A stretch of DNA of 64,000 nt, from contig NW_027018047.1 of assembly GCF_032854445.1 (NCBI RefSeq), forward strand, positions 40,235 to 104,234. Direction: 5' to 3'. Below are positions 21,602 to 34,700 of the stretch, piece by piece (position 1 is the stretch's first letter; the number at the start of each line of letters is the position of its first letter). The DNA comes from Liolophura sinensis (Eukaryota > Mollusca > Polyplacophora > Chitonida > Chitonidae). Both the position numbers and the translations under genes were made by a program. The notes under the pieces are model-generated. The model had not been told where the DNA came from. It saw only the letters and a list, made by a program, of their open reading frames with translations, and made no database searches.

Positions 21602-24600
21602 TTGCATTTTTGCCTGGTCTTTTTGTTAATTGAAATCGGCTACACTGTACTCTGTACAATCGCGACTGGTCATTACTATATTCAACTTTTGACTATAAGT
21701 TATGTGCCCTTCGGTAGCCCAGAAGACGTCAAATCTTTGGGCCAAGCCCATTTAACTCACCCAGCAATTGTCTTACTTCTAAGTGCAAGACAATCTAAAT
21801 GTCTTTATCTACGTGTAGAAAAACCAGACCATTTGTATATAAAAAACACAAGGTACTTGATACAGTCTGCTGTAAAAAGTACAACTGACCACAGACCCAC
21901 ATGAATAAGGTGCCAAAAGATGCGGAATTGAGCCAGGTATCGGCAGCTGTTGAAAAATTGCAAATTTCCCTGGTTTCCATGGAGTAAGAGCCGTTGCTGT
22001 GCACGTGATTATGACATAAATGATCATTCAATTGTCACTACAGCCAAAAGTATTGGTCGGACAGCAACGCGGTTTGCACCATTCGATTTTTCGTCACAAA
22101 ATACGTCGGATTAGCCTCTTACTAGTAGCACTGAAACAGTTTTTCCACTTTTGCATTTTTGCCTGGTCTTTTTGTTAATTGAAATCGGCTACACTGTACT
22201 CTGTACAATCGCGACTGGTCATTACTATATTCAACTTTTGACTATAAGTTATGTGCCCTTCGGTAGCCCAGAAGACGTCAAATCTTTGGGCCAAGCCCAT
22301 TTAACTCACCCAGCAATTGTCTTACTTCTAAGTGCAAGACAATCTAAATGTCTTTATCTACGTGTAGAAAAACCACACCATTTGTATATAAAAAACACAA
22401 GGTACTTGATACAGTCTGCTGTAAAAAGTACAACTGACCACAGACCCACATGAATAAGGTGCCAAAAGATGCGGAATTGAGCCAGGTATCGGCAGCTGTT
22501 GAAAAATTGCAAATTTCCCTGGTTTCCATGGAGTAAGAGCCGTTGCTGTGCACGTGATTATGACATAAATGATCATTCAATTGTCACTACAGCCAAAAGT
22601 ATTGGTCGGACAGCAACGCGGTTTGCACCATTCGATTTCTCGTCACAAAATACGTCGGATTAGCCTCTTACTAGTAGCACTGAAACAGTTTTTCCACTTT
22701 TGCATTTTTGCCTGGTCTTTTTGTTAATTGAAATCGGCTACACTGTACTCTGTACAATCGCGACTGGTCATTACTATATTCAACTTTTGACTATAAGTTA
22801 TGTGCCCTTCGGTAGCCCAGAAGACGTCAAATCTTTGGGCTAAGCCCATTTAACTCACCCAGCAATTGTCTTACTTCTAAGTGCAAGACAATCTCAATGT
22901 CTTTATCTACGTGTAGAAAAACCACACCATTTGTACGTGAAAAACACAAGGTACTTGATACAGTCTGCTGTAAAAAGTACAACTGAACACTGACCCACTT
23001 CAGTAAGGTGCCAAAAGATGCAGAATTGAGCCAGGCATAGGCAGCTGTTGAAAAATTGCAAATTTCACAGGTTTCCATGGAGTAAGAGCCGTTGCTGGGC
23101 ACGTGATTGTGACATAAATGATCATTCAATTGTCACTACAGCCAAAAGTATTGGTCGGAGAGCAACCCGGTTTGCACCATTCGATTTCTCGTCACAAAAT
23201 TCGTCGGATTAGCCTCTTACCAGCAGCACTGGAACAGTTTTTCCACTTTTGCATTTTTGCCTGGTCTTTTTGTTAATTGAAACCGGCTACACTGTACTCT
23301 GTACAATCGCGACTGGTCATTACTATATTCAACTTTTGACTATAAGTTATGTGCCCTTCGGTAGCCCAGAAGACCTGAAATCTTTTGGCCAAGCCCATTT
23401 AACTCACCCAGCAATTGTCTTACTTCTAAGTCCAAGACAATCTCAATGTCTTTATCTACGTGTAGAAAAACCACACCATTTGTACATAAAAAACACAAGG
23501 TACTTGATACAGTCTGCTGTAAAAAGTACAACTGACCACAGACCCACATGAATAAGGTGCCAAAAGATGCGGAATTGAGGCAGGTATCAGCAGCTGTTGA
23601 AAAATTGCAAATTTCCCTGGTTTCCATGGAGTAAGAGCCGTTGTTGTGCACGTGATTATGACATCAATGATTATTCAATTGTCGCTACAGCCAAAAGTAT
23701 TGGTCGGAGAGCAACGCGGATTGCACCATTCGATTTCTCGTCACAAAATACGTCGGATTAGCCTCTTACCAGCAGCTCTGGAACAGTTTTTCCACTTTTG
23801 CATTTTTGCCTGGTCTTTTTGTTAATTGAAATCGGCTACACTGTACTATGTACCATCGCGACTGGTCATTACTATATTCAACTTTTGACTATATGTTATG
23901 TGCCCTTCGGTAGCCCAGAAGACGTCAAATGTTTGGGCTAAGCCCATTTAACTCACCCAGCAATTGCCTTACTTCTAAGTCCAAGACAATCTCAATGTCT
24001 TTATCTACGTGTAGAAAAACCACACCATTTGTACATGAAAAACACAAGGTACTTGATACAGTCTGCTGTAAAAAGTACAACTGAACACTGACCCACTTCA
24101 GTAAGGTGCCAAAAGATGCGGAATTGAGCCAGGCATCGGCAGCTGTTGAAAAATTGCAAATTTCCCCTGGTTTCCATGGAGTAAGAGCCGTTGCTGGGCA
24201 CGTGATTATGACATAAATGATCATTCAATTGTCGCTACAGCCAAAAGTATTGGTCGGAGAGCAACGCGGTTTGCACCATTCGATTTCTCGTCACAAAATA
24301 CGTCGGATTAGCCTCTTACTAGTAGCACTGGAACAGCTTTTTCACTTTTGCATTTTTGCCTGGTCTTTTTGTTAATTGAAACCGGCTACACTGTACTCTG
24401 TACAATCGCGACTGGTCATTACTATATTCAACTTTTGACTAAAAGTTATGTGCCCTTCGGTAGCCCAGAAGACCTAAAATCTTTGGGCCAAGCCCATTTA
24501 ACTCACCCAGCAATTGTCTTACTTCTATGTCCAAGACAATCTCAATGTCTTTATCTACGTGTAGAAAAACCACACCATTTGTACATGAAAAACACAAGGT

Positions 24601-25445
24601 ACTTGATACAGTCTGCTGTAAAAAGTACAACTGAACACTGACCCACTTCAGTAAGGTGCCAAAAGATGCGGAAATGAGCCAGGCATCGGCAGCTGTTGAA
24701 AAATTGCAAATTTCCCTGGTTTCCATGGAGTAAGAGCCGTTGCTGCGCACGTGATTATGACATCAATGACCATTCAATTGTCGCTACAGCCAAAAGTATT
24801 GGCCGGACAGCAACGCGGTTTGCACCATTCGATTTGTCGTCACAAAATACGTCGGATTAGCCTCTTACCAGCAGCTCTGGAACAATTTTTCCAATTTTGC
24901 ATTTTTGCTTGTTCTTTTTGTAAATTGAAATCGGCTACACTGTACTATGTACCATCGCGACTGGTCATTACTATATTCAACTTTTGACTATATGTTATGT
25001 GCCCTTCGGTAGCCCAGAAGACGTCAAATGTTTGGGCTAAGCCCATTTAACTCACCCAGCAATTGCCTTACTTCTAAGTCCAAGACAATCTCAATGTCTT
25101 TATCTACGTGTAGAAAAACCACACCATTTGTACGTGAAAAACACAAGGTACTTGATACAGTCTGCTGTAAAAAGTACAACTGAACACTGACCCACTTCAG
25201 TAAGGTGCCAAAAGATGCGGAATTGAGCCAGGCATCGGCAGCTGTTGAAAAATTGCAAATTTCCCTGGTTTCCATGGAGTAAGAGCCGTTGATACGCACG
25301 TGATTATGACATAAATGATCATTCAATTGTCGCTACAGCCAAAAGTATTGGTCGGAGAGCAACGCGGATTGCACCATTCGATTTCTCGTCACAAAATACG
25401 TCGGATTAGCCTCTTACCAGCAGCACTGGAACAGTTTTTCCACTT
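21602..25445. repeat. Higher-order repeat, copy 3 (c'-d-e-f-g-h-i)
   Basis: Units start at 21602 c', 22151 d, 22700 e, 23249 f, 23799 g, 24348 h and 24897 i. The first is c-like at its end (AAACCAGACC with TGTATATAAA) but lacks the CTTTTTCATTT mark, so it is joined within a monomer to the interlude. d here reads CATTTTTGCCTGG, not CCGGG. One extra C near 24166 lengthens g to 550 bp. a and b are absent. Confidence 0.85.
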
Positions 25446-28400
25446 TTGCATTTTTGCCTGGTCTTTTTGTTAATTGAAATCGGCTACACTGTACTCTGTA
25501 CAATCGCGACTGGTCATTACTATATTCAACTTTTGACTATAAGTTATGTGCCCTTCGGTAGCCCAGAAGACCTGAAATCTTTGGGCCAAGCCCATTTAAC
25601 TCACCCAGCAATTGTCTTACTTCTAAGTGAAAGACAATCTCAATGTCTTTATCTACGTGTAGAAAAACCACACCATTTGTACGTGAAAAACACAAGGTAC
25701 TTGATACAGTCTGCTGTAAAAAGTACAACTGACCACAGACCCACATGAATAAGGTGCCAAAAGATGCGGAATTGAGGCAGGTATTGGCAGCTGTTGAAAA
25801 ATTGCAAATTTCCCTGGTTTCCATGGAGTAAGAACCGTTGTTGTGCACGTGATTATGACATAAATGATCATTCAATTGTCGCTACAGCCAAAAGTATTGG
25901 TCGGAGAGCAACGCGGATTGCACCATTCGATTTCTCGTCACAAAATACGTCGGATTAGCCTCTTACCAGCAGCTCTGGAACAGTTTTTCCACTTTTTCAT
26001 TTTTGCCTGGTCTTTTTGTTAATTGAAATCGGCTACACTGTACTCTGTACAATCGCGACTGGTCATTACTATATTCAACTTTTGACTATAAGTTATGTGC
26101 CCTTCGGTAGCCCAGAAGACGTCAAATCTTTGGGCCAAGCCCATTTAACTCACCCAGCAATTGTCTTACTTCTAAGTGCAAGACAATCTAAATGTCTTTA
26201 TCTACGTGTAGAAAAACCACACCATTTGTATATAAAAAACACAAGGTACTTGATACAGTCTGCTGTAAAAAGTACAACTGACCACAGACCCACATGAATA
26301 AGGTGCCAAAAGATGCGGAATTGAGCCAGGTATCGGCAGCTGTTGAAAAATTGCAAATTTCCCTGGTTTCCATGGAGTAAGAGCCGTTGCTGTGCACGTG
26401 ATTATGACATAAATGATCATTCAATTGTCACTACAGCCAAAAGTATTGGTCGGACAGCAACGCGGTTTGCACCATTCGATTTCTCGTCACAAAATACGTC
26501 GGATTAGCCTCTTACTAGTAGCACTGAAACAGTTTTTCCACTTTTGCATTTTTGCCTGGTCTTTTTGTTAATTGAAATCGGCTACACTGTACTCTGTACA
26601 ATCGCGACTGGTCATTACTATATTCAACTTTTGACTATAAGTTATGTGCCCTTCGGTAGCCCAGAAGACGTCAAATCTTTGGGCTAAGCCCATTTAACTC
26701 ACCCAGCAATTGTCTTACTTCTAAGTGCAAGACAATCTCAATGTCTTTATCTACGTGTAGAAAAACCACACCATTTGTACGTGAAAAACACAAGGTACTT
26801 GATACAGTCTGCTGTAAAAAGTACAACTGAACACTGACCCACTTCAGTAAGGTGCCAAAAGATGCAGAATTGAGCCAGGCATAGGCAGCTGTTGAAAAAT
26901 TGCAAATTTCACAGGTTTCCATGGAGTAAGAGCCGTTGCTGGGCACGTGATTGTGACATAAATGATCATTCAATTGTCACTACAGCCAAAAGTATTGGTC
27001 GAGAGCAACACCGGTTTGCACCATTCGATTTCTCGTCACAAAATTCGTCGGATTAGCCTCTACCAGCAGCACTGGAACAGTTTTTCCACTTTTGCATTTT
27101 TACCTGGTCTTTTTGTTAATTGAAACCGGCTACACTGTACTCTGTACAATCGCGACTGGTCATTACTATATTCAACTTTTGACTATAAGTTATGTGCCCT
27201 TCGGTAGCCCAGAAGACCTGAAATCTTTTGGCCAAGCCCATTTAACTCACCCAGCAAATTGTCTTACTTCTAAGTCCAAGACAATCTCAATGTCTTTATC
27301 TACGTGTAGAAAAACCACACCATTTGTACATAAAAACACAAGGTACTTGATACAGTCATGCTGTAAAAAGTACAACTGACCACAGACCCACATGAATAAG
27401 GTGCCAAAAGATGCGGAATTGAGGCAGGTATCAGCAGCTGTTGAAAATTGCAAATTTCCCTGGTTTCCATGGAGTAAGAGCCGTTGTTGTGCACGTGATT
27501 ATGACATCAATGATTATTCAATTGTCGCTACAGCCAAAAGTATTGGTCGGAGAGCAACGCGGATTGCACCATTCGATTTCTCGTCACAAAATACGTCGGA
27601 TTAGCCTCTTACCAGCAGCTCTGGAACAGTTTTTCCACTTTTGCATTTTTGCCTGGTCTTTTTGTTAATTGAAACCGGCTACACTGTACTATGTACCATC
27701 GCGACTGGTCATTACTATATTCAACTTTTGACTATATGTTATGTGCCCTTCGGTAGCCCAGAAGACGTCAAATGTTTGGGCTAAGCCCATTTAACTCACC
27801 CAGCAATTGCCTTACTTCTAAGTCCAAGACAATCTCATGTCTTTATCTACGTGTAGAAAAACCACACATTTGTACATGAAAAACACAAGGTACTTGATAC
27901 AGTCTGCTGTAAAAAGTACAACTGACACTGACCCACTTCAGTAAGGTGCCAAAAGATGCGGAATTGAGCCAGGCATCGGCAGCTGTTGAAAAATTGCAAA
28001 TTTCCCTGGTTTCCATGGAGTAAGAGCCGTTGCTGGGCACGTGATTATGACATAAATGATCATTCAATTGTCGCTACAGCCAAAAGTATTGGTCGGAGAG
28101 CAACGCGGTTTGCACCATTCGATTTCTCGTCACAAAATACGTCGGATTAGCCTCTTACTAGTAGCACTGGAACAGCTTTTTCACTTTTGCATTTTTGCCT
28201 GGTCTTTTTGTTAATTGAAACCGGCTACACTGTACTCTGTACAATCGCGACTGGTCATTACTATATTCAACTTTTGACTAAAAGTTATGTGCCCTTCGGT
28301 AGCCCAGAAGACCTAAAATCTTTGGGCCAAGCCCATTTAACTCACCCAGCAATTGTCTTACTTCTATGTCCAAGACAATCTCAATGTCTTTATCTACGTG

Positions 28401-29284
28401 TAGAAAAACCACACCATTTGTACATGAAAAACACAAGGTACTTGATACAGTCTGCTGTAAAAAGTACAACTGAACACTGACCCACTTCAGTAAGGTGCCA
28501 AAAGATGCGGAAATGAGCCAGGCATCGGCAGCTGTTGAAAAATTGCAAATTTCCCTGGTTTCCATGGAGTAAGAGCCGTTGCTGCGCACGTGATTATGAC
28601 ATCAATGACCATTCAATTGTCGCTACAGCCAAAAGTATTGGCCGGACAGCAACGCGGTTTGCACCATTCGATTTGTCGTCACAAAATACGTCGGATTAGC
28701 CTCTTACCAGCAGCTCTGGAACAATTTTTCCAATTTTGCATTTTTGCTTGTTCTTTTTGTAAATTGAAATCGGCTACACTGTACTATGTACCATCGCGAC
28801 TGGTCATTACTATATTCAACTTTTGACTATATGTTATGTGCCCTTCGGTAGCCCAGAAGACGTCAAATGTTTGGGCTAAGCCCATTTAACTCACCCAGCA
28901 ATTGCCTTACTTCTAAGTCCAAGACAATCTCAATGTCTTTATCTACGTGTAGAAAAACCACACCATTTGTACGTGAAAAACACAAGGTACTTGATACAGT
29001 CTGCTGTAAAAAGTACAACTGAACACTGACCCACTTCAGTAAGGTGCCAAAAGATGCGGAATTGAGCCAGGCATCGGCAGCTGTTGAAAAATTGCAAATT
29101 TCCCTGGTTTCCATGGAGTAAGAGCCGTTGATACGCACGTGATTATGACATAAATGATCATTCAATTGTCGCTACAGCCAAAAGTATTGGTCGGAGAGCA
29201 ACGCGGATTGCACCATTCGATTTCTCGTCACAAAATACGTCGGATTAGCCTCTTACCAGCAGCACTGGAACAGTTTTTCCACTT
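25446..29284. repeat. Higher-order repeat, copy 4 (b-c/d-e-f-g-h-i)
   Basis: Units start at 25446 b, 25995 c/d hybrid, 26544 e, 27092 f, 27640 g, 28187 h and 28736 i. b follows i directly, so a is missing through a hybrid monomer (switch between about 25318 and 25475). The next unit begins with the c mark CTTTTTCATTT and ends with the d mark AAACCACACC, so c and d are fused with loss of one monomer (switch between about 26006 and 26218). f and g hold a dense patch of one-base indels described separately. Confidence 0.85.
27000..27925. other. Dense single-base indel patch (probable assembly error)
   Basis: Ten one-base length differences from the four other f-g copies fall within about 925 bp: near 27000 (loss of G), 27009 (gain of A), 27060 (loss of T), 27257 (gain of A), 27336 (loss of A), 27359 (gain of A), 27446 (loss of A), 27836, 27867 and 27925 (losses). 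Monomer lengths become 548 and 546 bp, while both neighbours are 549 bp. The pattern looks like raw long-read error rather than biology. Confidence 0.7.
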
Positions 29285-31712
29285 TTGCATTTTTGCCTGG
29301 TCTTTTTGTTAATTGAAATCGGCTACACTGTACTCTGTACAATCGCGACTGGTCATTACTATATTCAACTTTTGACTATAAGTTATGTGCCCTTCGGTAG
29401 CCCAGAAGACGTCAAATCTTTGGGCCAAGCCCATTTAACTCACCCAGCAATTGTCTTACTTCTAAGTGCAAGACAATCTAAATGTCTTTATCTACGTGTA
29501 GAAAAACCACACCATTTGTATATAAAAAACACAAGGTACTTGATACAGTCTGCTGTAAAAAGTACAACTGACCACAGACCCACATGAATAAGGTGCCAAA
29601 AGATGCGGAATTGAGCCAGGTATCGGCAGCTGTTGAAAAATTGCAAATTTCCCTGGTTTCCATGGAGTAAGAGCCGTTGCTGTGCACGTGATTATGACAT
29701 AAATGATCATTCAATTGTCACTACAGCCAAAAGTATTGGTCGGACAGCAACGCGGTTTGCACCATTCGATTTCTCGTCACAAAATACGTCGGATTAGCCT
29801 CTTACTAGTAGCACTGAAACAGTTTTTCCACTTTTGCATTTTTGCCTGGTCTTTTTGTTAATTGAAATCGGCTACACTGTACTCTGTACAATCGCGACTG
29901 GTCATTACTATATTCAACTTTTGACTATAAGTTATGTGCCCTTCGGTAGCCCAGAAGACGTCAAATCTTTGGGCTAAGCCCATTTAACTCACCCAGCAAT
30001 TGTCTTACTTCTAAGTGCAAGACAATCTCAATGTCTTTATCTACGTGTAGAAAAACCACACCATTTGTACGTGAAAAACACAAGGTACTTGATACAGTCT
30101 GCTGTAAAAAGTACAACTGAACACTGACCCACTTCAGTAAGGTGCCAAAAGATGCAGAATTGAGCCAGGCATAGGCAGCTGTTGAAAAATTGCAAATTTC
30201 ACAGGTTTCCATGGAGTAAGAGCCGTTGCTGGGCACGTGATTGTGACATAAATGATCATTCAATTGTCACTACAGCCAAAAGTATTGGTCGGAGAGCAAC
30301 CCGGTTTGCACCATTCGATTTCTCGTCACAAAATTCGTCGGATTAGCCTCTTACCAGCAGCACTGGAACAGTTTTTCCACTTTTGCATTTTTGCCTGGTC
30401 TTTTTGTTAATTGAAACCGGCTACACTGTACTCTGTACAATCGCGACTGGTCATTACTATATTCAACTTTTGACTATAAGTTATGTGCCCTTCGGTAGCC
30501 CAGAAGACCTGAAATCTTTTGGCCAAGCCCATTTAACTCACCCAGCAATTGTCTTACTTCTAAGTCCAAGACAATCTCAATGTCTTTATCTACGTGTAGA
30601 AAAACCACACCATTTGTACATAAAAAACACAAGGTACTTGATACAGTCTGCTGTAAAAAGTACAACTGACCACAGACCCACATGAATAAGGTGCCAAAAG
30701 ATGCGGAATTGAGGCAGGTATCAGCAGCTGTTGAAAAATTGCAAATTTCCCTGGTTTCCATGGAGTAAGAGCCGTTGTTGTGCACGTGATTATGACATCA
30801 ATGATTATTCAATTGTCGCTACAGCCAAAAGTATTGGTCGGAGAGCAACGCGGATTGCACCATTCGATTTCTCGTCACAAAATACGTCGGATTAGCCTCT
30901 TACCAGCAGCTCTGGAACAGTTTTTCCACTTTTGCATTTTTGCCTGGTCTTTTTGTTAATTGAAATCGGCTACACTGTACTATGTACCATCGCGACTGGT
31001 CATTACTATATTCAACTTTTGACTATATGTTATGTGCCCTTCGGTAGCCCAGAAGACGTCAAATGTTTGGGCTAAGCCCATTTAACTCACCCAGCAATTG
31101 CCTTACTTCTAAGTCCAAGACAATCTCAATGTCTTTATCTACGTGTAGAAAAACCACACCATTTGTACATGAAAAACACAAGGTACTTGATACAGTCTGC
31201 TGTAAAAAGTACAACTGAACACTGACCCACTTCAGTAAGGTGCCAAAAGATGCGGAATTGAGCCAGGCATCGGCAGCTGTTGAAAAATTGCAAATTTCCC
31301 TGGTTTCCATGGAGTAAGAGCCGTTGCTGGGCACGTGATTATGACATAAATGATCATTCAATTGTCGCTACAGCCAAAAGTATTGGTCGGAGAGCAACGC
31401 GGTTTGCACCATTCGATTTCTCGTCACAAAATACGTCGGATTAGCCTCTTACTAGTAGCACTGGAACAGCTTTTTCACTTTTGCATTTTTGCCTGGTCTT
31501 TTTGTTAATTGAAACCGGCTACACTGTACTCTGTACAATCGCGACTGGTCATTACTATATTCAACTTTTGACTAAAAGTTATGTGCCCTTCGGTAGCCCA
31601 GAAGACCTAAAATCTTTGGGCCAAGCCCATTTAACTCACCCAGCAATTGTCTTACTTCTATGTCCAAGACAATCTCAATGTCTTTATCTACGTGTAGAAA
31701 AACCACACCATT
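29285..31712. repeat. Higher-order repeat, copy 5, truncated (d-e-f-g-h)
   Basis: Units start at 29285 d, 29834 e, 30383 f, 30932 g and 31481 h. The preceding i (copy 4) joins d directly, so a, b and c are all missing, with the hybrid switch between about 29158 and 29315. h keeps CTAAAAGTTATG and TTCTATGTCC, then the sequence passes into a different family near 31713, where CCATTTACATAAA lacks two bases. The e-f-g-h order is the same as in all earlier copies. Confidence 0.85.
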
Positions 31713-34700
31713 TACATAAAAAACACAAGGTACTTGATACAGTCTGCTGTAAAAAGTTACAACTAAACACTGACCCACATTTATAAGGTGCCAAAAGATG
31801 CGGAATTGGGCCAGGCCTCGGAAGCTGTTAAAAAATTGCAAATTTCCCTGGTTTCCATGGAGTAAGAGCCGTTGCTGCGCACGTGATTATGACATCAATG
31901 ACCATTCATTTGTCGCTACAGCCAAAAGTATTGGTCGGACAGCAACGCGGTTTGCACCATTCGATTTGTCGTCACAAAATACGCCGGATTAGCCTCTTAC
32001 CAGCAGCTCTGGAACAAATTTTTCCACTTTTGCATTTTTGCTTGGTCTTTTTGTAAATTGAAATCGGCTACACTGTACTATGTACAATCGCGACTGGTCA
32101 TTACTATATTCAACTTTTGACTATTATGTTATGTGCCCTTCGGTAGCCCAGAAGACGTCAAATCTTTGGGCTAAGCCCATTTAACTCACCCAGCAATTGC
32201 CTTACTTCTAAGTCCAAGACAATCTCAATGTCTTTATCTACGTGTAGAAAAAGCACACCATTTGTACATGAAAAACACAAGGTACTTGATACAGTCTGCT
32301 GTAAAAAGTACAACTGAACACTGACCCACTTCAGTAAGGTGCCAAAAGATGCGGAATTGAGCCAGGCATCGGCAGCTGTTGAAAAATTGCAAATTTCCCT
32401 GGTTTCCATGGAGTAAGAGCCGTTGATACGCACGTGATTATGACATCAATGATCATTCAATTGTCGCTACAGCCAAAAGTATTGGTCGGAGAGCAACGCG
32501 GATTGCACCATTCGATTTCTCGTCACAAAATACGTCGGATTAGCCTCTTACCAGCAGCACTGGAACAGTTTTTCCACTTTTGCATTTTTGCCTGGTCTTT
32601 TGTTAATTGTAACCGGCTACACTGTACTCTGTACAATCGCGACTGGTCATTACTATATTCAACTTTTGACTATAAGTTATGTGCCCTTCGGTAACCCAGA
32701 AGACCTGAAATTTTGGGCCAAGCCCATTTAACTCACCCAGCAATTGTCTTACTTCTAAGTCCAAGACAATCTCAATGTCTTTATCTACGTGTAGAAAAAC
32801 CACACCATTTGTACATAAAAAACACAAGGTACTTGATACAGTCTGCTGTAAAATGTACAACTGACCACAGACCCACATGAATAAGGTGCCAAAAGATGCG
32901 GAATTGAGGCAGGTATCGGCAGCTGTTGAAAAATTGCAAATTCGCCTGGTTTCCATGGAGTAAGAGCCGTTGCTGTGCACGTGATTAATGACATAAATGA
33001 TCATTCAATTGTCACTACAGCCAAAAGTATTAGTCGGACAGCAACGCGGTTTGCACCATTCGATTTGTCGTCTCAAAATACGTCGGATTAGCCTCTTACC
33101 AGCAGCACTGGAACAATTTTTCCAATTTTGCATTTTTGCCTGGTCTTTTTGTAAATTGAAATCGGCTACACTGTACTATGTACCATCGCGACTGGTCATT
33201 ACTATATTCAACTTTTGACTATATGTTATGTGCCCTTCGGTAGCCCAGAAGACGTCAAATGTTTGGGCTAAGCCCATTTAACTCACCCAGCAATTGCCTT
33301 ACTTCTAAGTCGAAGACAATCTCAATGTCTTTATCTACGTGTAGAAAAACCACACCATTTGTACATGAAAAACACAAGGTACTTGATACAGTCTGCTGTA
33401 AAAAGTACAACTGAACACTGACCCACTTCAGTAAGGTGCCAAAAGATGCGGAATTGAGCCAGGCATCGGCAGCTGTTGAAAAATTGCAAATTTCCCTGGT
33501 TTCCATGGAGTAAGAGCCGTTGCTACGCACGTGATTATGACATAAATGATCATTCAATTGTCGCTACAGCCAAAAGTATTGGTCGGAGAGCAACGCGGAT
33601 TGCACCATTCGATTTCTCGTCACAAAATACGTCGGATTAGCCACTTACTAGTAGCACTGGAACAGTTTTTCCCACTTTTGCATTTTTGCCTGGTCTTTTT
33701 GTTAATTGAAACCGGCTACAATGTACTCTGTACAATCGCGACTGGTCATTACTATATTCAACTTTTGACTATAAGTTATGTGCCCTTCGGTAGCCCAGAA
33801 GACCTGAAATCTTTCGGCTAAGCCCATTTAACTCACCCAGCAATTGCCTTACTTCTAAGTGGAAGACAATCTCAATGTCTTTATCTACGTGTAGAAAAAC
33901 CACACCATTTGTACATAAAAAACACAAGGTACTTGATACAGTCTGCTGTAAAAAGTACAACTAAAGACTGACCCCACATTTATAAGGTGCCAAAAGATGC
34001 AGAAATAGGCCAGGCATCGGCAGGTGTTAAAAAATTGCAAATATCCCTGGTTTCCATGGAGTAAGAGCCGTTGCTACGCACTTGATTATGACATAAATGA
34101 TCATTGAATTGTCGCTACAGCCAAAAGTATTGGTCGGAGAGCAACGCGGTTTGCACCATTCGATTTCTCGTCACAAAATACGTCGGATTAGCCCTCTTAC
34201 CAGCAGCACTGGAACAGTTTTTCCACTTTTGCATTTTGCCTGGTCCTTTTTGTTAATTGAAATCGGCTACACTGTACTCTGTACAATCGCGACTGGTCAT
34301 TACTATATTCAACTTTTGACTATAAGTTATGTGCCCTTCGGTAGCCCAGAAGACGTCAAATCTTTCGGCTAAGCACATTTAACTCACCCAGCAATTGTCT
34401 TACTTCTAAGTGCAAGACAATCTCAATGTCTTTATCTACGTGTAGAAAAAACCACACCATTTGTACGTGAAAAACACAAGGTACTTGATACAGTCTGCTG
34501 TAAAAAGTACAACTGAACACTGACCCACTTCAGTAAGGTGCCAAAAGATGCGGAATTGAGCCAGGCATCGGCAGCTGTGAAAAATTGCAAATTTCCCTGG
34601 TTTCCATGGAGTAAGAGCCGTTGCTGGGCACGTGATTGTGACATAAATGATCATTCAATTGTCACTACAGCCAAAAAGTATTGGTCGGAGAACAACGCGG

